Positions 5,506 to 10,688 of a stretch of 10,688 bases of DNA are shown one piece after another (positions within the stretch are counted from its first letter, which is position 1; the number at the start of each line of letters is the position of its first letter). The notes under the pieces are model-generated. The model was not told where the DNA came from, did no database searches, and saw only the letters and a list, made by a program, of their open reading frames with translations. The DNA is taken from contig MHZD01000067.1 of the NCBI GenBank assembly GCA_001828645.1, positions 1-10,688 on the forward strand. Direction: 5' to 3'. This DNA is from Planctomycetes bacterium RIFOXYC2_FULL_41_27. Lineage in GTDB: Bacteria > Planctomycetota > Brocadiia > Brocadiales > Brocadiaceae. The position numbers were made by a program, and so were the translations under genes.

Positions 5506-7629
5506 TTAAAGTGATTTTATGCTTTTATTTATTACGACACTCCATGTATCTTCTGGTTTAATGTTTAAACTCCATCTCGGAATGATTGAAGAATTCTGAT
5601 AAACTAACTCATAACCAGACTCTGATTGTGAAACCGTATAGATAGGAAATACAAAGACGTCTCCTGAAATGTTCCAATCCAGTAACACCTCAACACCCAA
5701 CCATTCATCCACAAGTCCTAATTTGTTTTGTGAATTTAATTCTTGTTCAATGGCCAAGTTTCCTATAGTCTCTCGGTCCTTTATGTAATAATATCTGCCA
5801 AAAGCATCTCCGGCAGTCATTGAGATATTAAACTCGACACCAAATTGAGCATCGCAAATATGTTTAGAATGATTCTCAATCGTATATACAATATTTATCA
5901 AAGGAGCATTATCCATTATCGTTATTTCTTTTATTATTCTAACTGTACATCGATGTCCTCCAGATTCAACCTCGCCTTCCCGATATAATTTAATCAACAC
6001 ATTATCCTTGCCTTGGTCTATTTTATAATTATATGAGGAGGTAACAAAACTACCTGCTTCTCTATATTCATTCTTGAAAACATCTTTTACCGTTGTACCA
6101 GATTCAAAGAAATGATCTATTAAGCCTTCTTTAAGATACGTATCATAGTACAGCATTTTCTCTAGACCAGTCTGTTTTGAAGGCATTAAATCGTGGATGC
6201 TCTTCGCCTGCTCCAAATCGTCCTTATAAAGTGTATCAGTAATCTTGTTATGATATACCTCTCTTCTCCGCATAAGAGTATTAAGCAAATTGATTCTTTT
6301 TGGCTTGTAATCAAGCTCGTAGATATGACCACCCCTATCCGGTTTAAAATAAACGGTCATTTGTGAATTACTCACACAAATCTCATCCTTTGTATCGCAG
6401 TCATAGTCTGAAATGCAATAGTGTACTCCTTTTGCTTTTCCCTTCTCTGCCAATACCTCTGCAGCAATTAAATGACTGGCAACAGCAAATCTAAGGTGCG
6501 GTAGATATATCCCACCAAACACCCCATGCCAGTATGGACAATTACACTGTCCCATAAATAGTTCTTTCTGGGCAGCCATATAATCATCTTTCTTTTTATC
6601 CATTAAATCTACCATATTGCTGACATGCATCATTTTGGCATAAAGAAGATTGGATTCAGGATATTTTATCTTGAAATTCCTCCAGAATCCTCCTTTCATA
6701 AAACGTTTTACATTTATCCCCCATGGAATGTTATTCAGCTTATTGTAAACATCTTCATATCTAAAATATGCCTCCACAGGCAATGCCCATCCCAACATTT
6801 CACGATATGAGGCATCTGGCAAATACACCTTTCCTTTGGATGAAAAATTATCGATTACTTCACTAAATGTGACTAAGTTAATCCAGTCTCTATTATCTAA
6901 CAATACATTGATAAACCTTTCCAGCCAGCCATTTTTGTATACATGGTCATACGTTTTTGGCCACACGCCAAACTTTTCTCCATCATCCGCATAAACAATC
7001 GTTACGTCTCCACCTTCAGTCGCACAAGATTTGAAATATTCAATACATTTTGTTGGTTCCTCAAATGGAATATAATATCGTAACAATTCACTAGCAGGAA
7101 ATATTTTCAACGTCCTTCCTTGCTCCTCTGTCACATAATAACCAAGCAATTGATGGTCTTCCAAACCTGCATATTTAAAATGTGAATCGTCTAATACAGT
7201 ATACTCCATGTTGGCGTCTGCAAATGTCTTTGTCAAATTCTGCTCCCAAACACGCTCAGGTACCCACATTCCTCGAATTTTGCGCACAAAGTATTTCTGC
7301 AAATATTCTGTGTATCTTTTAATTTGCCCAATTCTATCTCGTTCAGGCAACATAACCATAATGGGCTCATAAAATCCTCCCCCCATTAATTCTATCTGAT
7401 TCCTGTTAACAAGATGCCGAATTTGTGCAATCATATCTGGTTTGTTAATTACTATCCATTCTAATAAACAGCCGGAAAAATGTATAGATACCTTTAAGGA
7501 TGGGTATTTACTAAGAATGTCCAGAAACGGTTTATAAGCCTTATCGTATGCCTCGCTTATTACATTATCAAAATTACCTATAGGTTGATGATTATGTATC
7601 GCAAGAATCAAATTTATCTTTTTTGACAT
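5506..7629 (-). CDS. GH57 4-alpha-glucanotransferase / alpha-amylase
   Basis: Glycoside hydrolase family 57 enzyme acting on alpha-1,4-glucan by a retaining mechanism, here probably remodelling or mobilising glycogen. From the ATG at 7629 it is 707 residues, without signal peptide, so cytoplasmic. Numbered from that start: HNHQP at 12-16, MGGGFYEP at 82-89, WVPERVWE at 122-129 with nucleophile E125, and YADDGEKFGVWP at 213-224 with the acid/base Asp at 215 or 216. These agree closely in position and sequence with Thermococcus litoralis 4-alpha-glucanotransferase (E123, D214). QCNCPYWHGVFGGIYLPHLR at 361-380 marks the central helical domain, and a beta-rich C-terminal domain follows. Length and motifs argue against the GH57 branching enzymes. 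An upstream in-frame TTG (7662) lacks a ribosome site and would add 11 atypical residues. It lies about 60 nt after glgA. Hydrolase versus transferase cannot be decided here. Confidence 0.92.
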   Translation of the reverse strand: MSKKINLILAIHNHQPIGNFDNVISEAYDKAYKPFLDILSKYPSLKVSIHFSGCLLEWIVINKPDMIAQIRHLVNRNQIELMGGGFYEPIMVMLPERDRIGQIKRYTEYLQKYFVRKIRGMWVPERVWEQNLTKTFADANMEYTVLDDSHFKYAGLEDHQLLGYYVTEEQGRTLKIFPASELLRYYIPFEEPTKCIEYFKSCATEGGDVTIVYADDGEKFGVWPKTYDHVYKNGWLERFINVLLDNRDWINLVTFSEVIDNFSSKGKVYLPDASYREMLGWALPVEAYFRYEDVYNKLNNIPWGINVKRFMKGGFWRNFKIKYPESNLLYAKMMHVSNMVDLMDKKKDDYMAAQKELFMGQCNCPYWHGVFGGIYLPHLRFAVASHLIAAEVLAEKGKAKGVHYCISDYDCDTKDEICVSNSQMTVYFKPDRGGHIYELDYKPKRINLLNTLMRRREVYHNKITDTLYKDDLEQAKSIHDLMPSKQTGLEKMLYYDTYLKEGLIDHFFESGTTVKDVFKNEYREAGSFVTSSYNYKIDQGKDNVLIKLYREGEVESGGHRCTVRIIKEITIMDNAPLINIVYTIENHSKHICDAQFGVEFNISMTAGDAFGRYYYIKDRETIGNLAIEQELNSQNKLGLVDEWLGVEVLLDWNISGDVFVFPIYTVSQSESGYELVYQNSSIIPRWSLNIKPEDTWSVVINKSIKSL

Positions 7630-7691
7630 CAAGTTATCTTCTTTTTCTATGATTTCAACCAATTTACTGTTTATTCAAGAGGATTTCCCTA

Positions 7692-9164
7692 CTAATTTTT
7701 ACTTTCCTTTATAGGCATTTTATAGAGTTCGATATATTCTCTTGCACTTCTTTCCCATGACCAATCCTGTGTCATTCCAGTTTTCATAAGGTTGATCCAT
7801 TGACTTTTATTCTTAAATAAATCCTTTGCACTAATAATAGTATCTAACATTACATTTGCATTGTACTCTTTAAACGAGAATCCATTGGCTTTCCCATTGG
7901 AAACAGGACACGAACGGACATCAGTAATAGTATCGGCCAGACCGCCAGTATTACGAACAATTGGAATAGTGCCATATTTTAGGCTATACAATTGATTTAG
8001 TCCACATGGTTCAAAGCGTGACGGCATTAAGAACATATCTGCCCCCGCTTCAATCTCATGGGCCGATTGCTCATCAAAGGTCAATTTTACTGCCACTTTA
8101 TGTGGAAATCTTTTTGTATAAGCACGAAATAATTCGTGGTATCGCGGTTCGCCAGTTCCCAACAAAACAAACTGGGAATCGGTCTTCATTAAATCCCGGA
8201 ACTTTCTCGTAACTAAATCCAGGCCTTTTTGGTCTATCAATCTTGTTATCATCCCTATAATAGGAACATCTCTTTCGGGAAGGTTATATTTTCGCTGCAA
8301 AGCCCTTTTACAAAGTTGTTTTCCTTTAAGATTTTTTATACCATAATTTGTAATAATGTACTTGTCTGTTTCTGGATTCCATATAGAATAATCAACTCCA
8401 TTGACAATGCCATAAAGATCATTCGCCCTTTCTTTAAGTATACCATCAAGACCTGCACCGTATTCAGGCGTTTGTATTTCTTTAGCGTACGTTTTACTAA
8501 CCGTAGTTATGAGGTCACTAAAAACAATACCTCCTTTCAGGAAATTCAGTTTTCCGTAAAATTCTAGTTGTTTCCAGTTAAAAAGACTCCAATCTAACCC
8601 TGTTAGATTCATATCCCAGTGCCAGAAAATCCCCTGATATGTAATATTATGGATCGTCATTACCGTTTTTGTATTTTTGAAACATTCCATTCCCGCATAC
8701 TTTGTTTTTATATACACTGGGACAAGTCCTGTCTGCCAATCATTACAGTGCACTATGTCGGGATATAGTTTGAGCTTTTCAATGACTTCTAAAGCACCCT
8801 GGGCAAAATAAATAAACCTTTCACTATTATCTTCAAAATCTTTTGTTGTTCCGGGATAATTATATAAGCCCTTTCGACCGTAGTATTGTTCATTGTCCAG
8901 GAAATAAATAGGCACCTGTGTATCATGTAGAAATCCTTTATACACACATCCAGATTTAAGTTTATCACCAATTTTTACCTCAAACTGTATATTAGTTCTT
9001 GTTAAAGGATACTGACTTTCTTTTATTATTCCATATAGGGGCATAAGTACTACAATCTCCACACCTAATTCCTGTATGCTTTTGGGTATCGCCCCTGCAA
9101 TATCAGCCAAACCGCCTGTTTTCGCAAATGGTACAACTTCTGATGACAGATAAACGACTTTCAT
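7692..9164 (-). CDS. glgA: Glycogen synthase (ADP-glucose type, GT5)
   Basis: Transfers glucose from ADP-glucose to the non-reducing end of alpha-1,4-glucan; a retaining GT-B enzyme of family GT5, cytoplasmic. The 490 residues match the family length. The N-terminal Rossmann half has [19 protein letters not shown] with the ADP-glucose-binding K15-T-G-G-L. The C-terminal half has [13 protein letters not shown] and the signature [20 protein letters not shown], containing the conserved active-site Glu, followed by [12 protein letters not shown]. The enzyme therefore looks complete and active. Its ATG overlaps the galT stop as ATGA, with GAGGT nine nucleotides upstream inside galT, so the two are translationally coupled. 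It uses the product of glgC encoded about 4.7 kb downstream. No glgB branching enzyme or phosphorylase lies in this window. Confidence 0.97.
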   Translation of the reverse strand: MKVVYLSSEVVPFAKTGGLADIAGAIPKSIQELGVEIVVLMPLYGIIKESQYPLTRTNIQFEVKIGDKLKSGCVYKGFLHDTQVPIYFLDNEQYYGRKGLYNYPGTTKDFEDNSERFIYFAQGALEVIEKLKLYPDIVHCNDWQTGLVPVYIKTKYAGMECFKNTKTVMTIHNITYQGIFWHWDMNLTGLDWSLFNWKQLEFYGKLNFLKGGIVFSDLITTVSKTYAKEIQTPEYGAGLDGILKERANDLYGIVNGVDYSIWNPETDKYIITNYGIKNLKGKQLCKRALQRKYNLPERDVPIIGMITRLIDQKGLDLVTRKFRDLMKTDSQFVLLGTGEPRYHELFRAYTKRFPHKVAVKLTFDEQSAHEIEAGADMFLMPSRFEPCGLNQLYSLKYGTIPIVRNTGGLADTITDVRSCPVSNGKANGFSFKEYNANVMLDTIISAKDLFKNKSQWINLMKTGMTQDWSWERSAREYIELYKMPIKESKN

Positions 9165-10186
9165 TGCCGCACTACCTCAACTTTCCTTTCTATACTGGCA
9201 TTTCTAAGGAATTCAGCGGCGCTCTCCGGCGTTACCGTATTTATATAAAAACCACTACCCCACTCAAAACCTGCGACTCTTGTTAGCCGAGGAATAATTT
9301 CTATATGCCAGTGATAATGTTCAATCTCCCCAAAAATGAAGGGTGTTGAATGGACAATATAATTGTATGGTGGGAATTCTAACGATGCCTCAAGTTTGAG
9401 AAGAACTGTACGTAATACCTGAGCCAATTCTTCAATCTCGAGCTTTTGTAAATTTTCAAAGTGGGATGAATGGATTTTTGACACTATCCATATCTCGAAT
9501 GGAAATCGTGAAGCATACGGCGTAAATGCAACAAAATTATCTTCTTCTAAGACGATTCGTGTCCCAGTGGATAATTCTTGCTGAACCATGTCACAAAAAA
9601 GACAACGACCTCTGTATTTATAAAATTCTTCGCATCCATTCATTTCGTGCATAACTGTTATGGGTACAATTGGAGTGACAATTAATTGTGAATGAGAATG
9701 CTCCAGTGTAGCCCCCGCTGCTGTACCTACATTTTTAAAAAGCAGTCCGTATATAAATCGTTTATCCTTTTTCAAATCTACTAACCTATCTCTGTATGTC
9801 CATAAAACTTCTTCCACCTGTTTATTATCAAGTTCTGTCAAAGAGATGATATGTTTTGGACTTTCTATAATAACTTCATGAGCCCCAATGCCATTCGTTG
9901 AATCATAGATTCCTTCACCTCGTTTATTTAAATTACCCTCTATCCTTAATGCAGGAAATTTATTGGATACTACTCTTACCCGCCATCCTTTTGTATTGGG
10001 CTGTGTTCCTCTTTCTCTGTATGCCATGATCTCTTGGGGGGTCTTATCCTCATTGCCTTCACAAAACGGGCAATATCCTCCTTTAATAGGCTGTGGTTCG
10101 GATTTAAAATCAGTAGGCCTCATAGCCCTTTCAGTTGCAATGATAACCCACCGACTAGAAATGGGGTCTTTCCGAAGTTCTGGCAT
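9161..10186 (-). CDS. galT: Galactose-1-phosphate uridylyltransferase family protein
   Basis: HIT-superfamily nucleotidyltransferase of 341 residues. Classical GalT swaps UMP between UDP-glucose and galactose-1-phosphate through a uridylyl-histidine intermediate. Visible here: zinc-type CPFC at 39-42, H112, the active-site stretch EHSHSQ with H163 and H165 (the usual HPHGQ has Pro between the histidines; here it is Ser), a second CLFC pair in the middle, and a C-terminal [23 protein letters not shown]. The Leloir partners galK and galE are not here. The gene instead overlaps glgA by 4 nt, so the protein may act on glucose-1-phosphate or ADP-glucose, as the related plant ADP-glucose phosphorylase does; that is inference from context. 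A strong AAGGAGGA lies nine nucleotides before the ATG. It is probably the first gene of the galT-glgA-GH57 unit. Confidence 0.88.
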   Translation of the reverse strand: MPELRKDPISSRWVIIATERAMRPTDFKSEPQPIKGGYCPFCEGNEDKTPQEIMAYRERGTQPNTKGWRVRVVSNKFPALRIEGNLNKRGEGIYDSTNGIGAHEVIIESPKHIISLTELDNKQVEEVLWTYRDRLVDLKKDKRFIYGLLFKNVGTAAGATLEHSHSQLIVTPIVPITVMHEMNGCEEFYKYRGRCLFCDMVQQELSTGTRIVLEEDNFVAFTPYASRFPFEIWIVSKIHSSHFENLQKLEIEELAQVLRTVLLKLEASLEFPPYNYIVHSTPFIFGEIEHYHWHIEIIPRLTRVAGFEWGSGFYINTVTPESAAEFLRNASIERKVEVVRQ

Positions 10187-10195
10187 GTTTCGTTG

Positions 10196-10203
10196 TCCTC
10201 CTT
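10196..10203 (-). promoter_or_regulatory. Strong ribosome binding site of galT
   Basis: AAGGAGGA on the minus strand, nine nucleotides before the ATG: the best Shine-Dalgarno sequence I noticed in the window. It fixes the galT start and suits the first gene of a transcript. A clear promoter is not visible upstream; TACTAT at about 10210-10205 is a weak -10 candidate but sits almost on the ribosome site. Confidence 0.75.
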
Positions 10204-10230
10204 ATAGTATTACTTTGTAAAAACTTCTTT

Positions 10231-10321
10231 AAGAAAATGGTTATATGGCTGAATGGTTAAATGGTTGAAAGACAATCTGCCATTTAACCATACAGCCATT
10301 TAACCGTATAACCATTTTCTT
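10231..10321. repeat. Long imperfect inverted repeat built from ATGGTTAA-like units
   Basis: Outer arms 10231-10245 and 10307-10321 are perfectly complementary over 15 bp (AAGAAAATGGTTATA). Inner arms 10246-10264 and 10280-10298 pair at 18 of 19 positions. The right side has 8 extra bases (10299-10306), and the loop is 15 nt (10265-10279). The arms consist of repeated ATGG-T/C-TRA-like units, so slippage between units may explain the bulge. It lies in the spacer between the end gene and galT. There is no proper T-run, so it is not a classic terminator, though a transcript could fold into a long hairpin. Confidence 0.75.
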
Positions 10322-10353
10322 TTTCTCAGTGCATTTTGTGTCTCTGTGGTTAA
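10322..10353. repeat. Dispersed-repeat-like motif (AACCACAGAGACAC type)
   Basis: Read on the minus strand, this stretch begins TTAACCACAGAGACACAAAA and runs on to CTGAG. It closely resembles an intergenic sequence I have seen scattered through many environmental bacterial genomes, of the form AACCACAGAGACACAGAG. It abuts the long inverted repeat. Only one copy lies in this window, so its repeat nature rests on recollection, not on the sequence given. Confidence 0.4.
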
Positions 10354-10388
10354 ATCAATTTTAGTTGTGATTACGCCATTTTGTGACT

Positions 10389-10688
10389 TTATACCTGCCA
10401 CATCATTCTTTCAAAATCTTTCGATGGTACAGAAAAACAAAATACCGTTCGAAGCGGCATTCTTTGGATAGTCTCAGTATCTTTCACTAACTCAATAAAA
10501 AACTCAACATCTATTCCCGGGAAAAAATCTAAAAACGCAAAAGCACAGGATAATTCCATTATTTTCCCGAAAGAAATACTATAAAAATCTTTCCCACCAT
10601 ATTTATAATTTTTATTTTTAATCGTAAATCTCAGTGGCTTATCCATAAAAACAGAAGTAAGAATCTGTAATTCCTGGGGTTGAATAAA
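10389..10688 (-). CDS. Unrecognised protein, 5' end beyond the window
   Basis: The frame is open from the right edge to the TAA at 10391-10389, giving at least 99 residues. An internal ATG at 10646 has no ribosome site (only T-rich DNA before it), and 14 further in-frame codons precede it (FIQPQELQILTSVF), so the gene very likely begins outside the window. The visible part is a C-terminal segment rich in Phe with mixed charge, containing FTIKNKNYKYGGKDFYSISF near the start and ending PSKDFERMMWQV. There is no signal peptide, membrane helix or catalytic motif I can identify. Codon use and composition resemble the neighbours. It lies about 200 bp upstream of galT, with repeats between, so cotranscription is doubtful. 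I do not assign a function. Confidence 0.6.
   Translation of the reverse strand, partial: FIQPQELQILTSVFMDKPLRFTIKNKNYKYGGKDFYSISFGKIMELSCAFAFLDFFPGIDVEFFIELVKDTETIQRMPLRTVFCFSVPSKDFERMMWQV

Noticed and set aside
8789..8971. Minus-strand 60-codon frame inside glgA
   Set aside because: Alternative frame of a well-supported glycogen synthase gene.
10231..10321. Intrinsic terminator for the right-edge gene
   Set aside because: The stem is long and AT-rich with a bulge and is not followed by a T-run in the transcribed direction; better described as a repeat.

Overview
The window is an AT-rich bacterial segment, probably around 40% G+C by eye. Every gene I can support lies on the minus strand, so transcription runs from high to low coordinates. 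An anaerobic-type cobalamin gene (cbiG), a glycogen synthesis set, a GH57 glucan enzyme and relics of small inverted-repeat elements suggest an anaerobic or microaerobic environmental bacterium. The overall style resembles anammox planctomycetes (Brocadiales), but nothing here proves a taxon.

Layout in the direction of transcription. At the right edge (10389-10688) is the 3' end of an unrecognised gene. A 200-bp spacer follows, holding a long imperfect inverted repeat and a dispersed-repeat-like motif. Next come three carbohydrate genes: galT-like (10186-9161), glgA glycogen synthase overlapping it by ATGA (9164-7692), and a GH57 4-alpha-glucanotransferase/alpha-amylase (7629-5506). A gene-poor AT-rich spacer (5139-5505) holds a 193-bp element with perfect 22-bp inverted ends, enclosing what looks like the decayed C-terminus of a four-helix-bundle (S23/IVS-type) gene. 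The second block is a soluble PAS-GAF histidine kinase (5138-3435), a single-domain response regulator (3404-3048), glgC (3011-1791), dnaJ (1721-612), and cbiG (610 to the left edge, cut by the window).

How the genes work together. GlgC makes ADP-glucose, GlgA polymerises it, and the GH57 enzyme remodels or degrades the alpha-glucan. The GalT-family protein handles a sugar-1-phosphate/nucleotide exchange and may serve ADP-glucose rather than galactose here. The kinase/receiver pair sits between the two halves of the glycogen set, 36 nt ahead of glgC, so it may link an intracellular signal to carbon storage (inference). DnaJ and CbiG look like passengers at the end of the cluster; cbiG begins one nucleotide after the dnaJ stop.

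Most noteworthy: the IVS-like palindromic element with its gene relic, a compact CbiG that lacks the usual middle domain, and a cysteine-rich PAS sensor beside glycogen genes. I see no rRNA, tRNA, CRISPR array or intact transposase.
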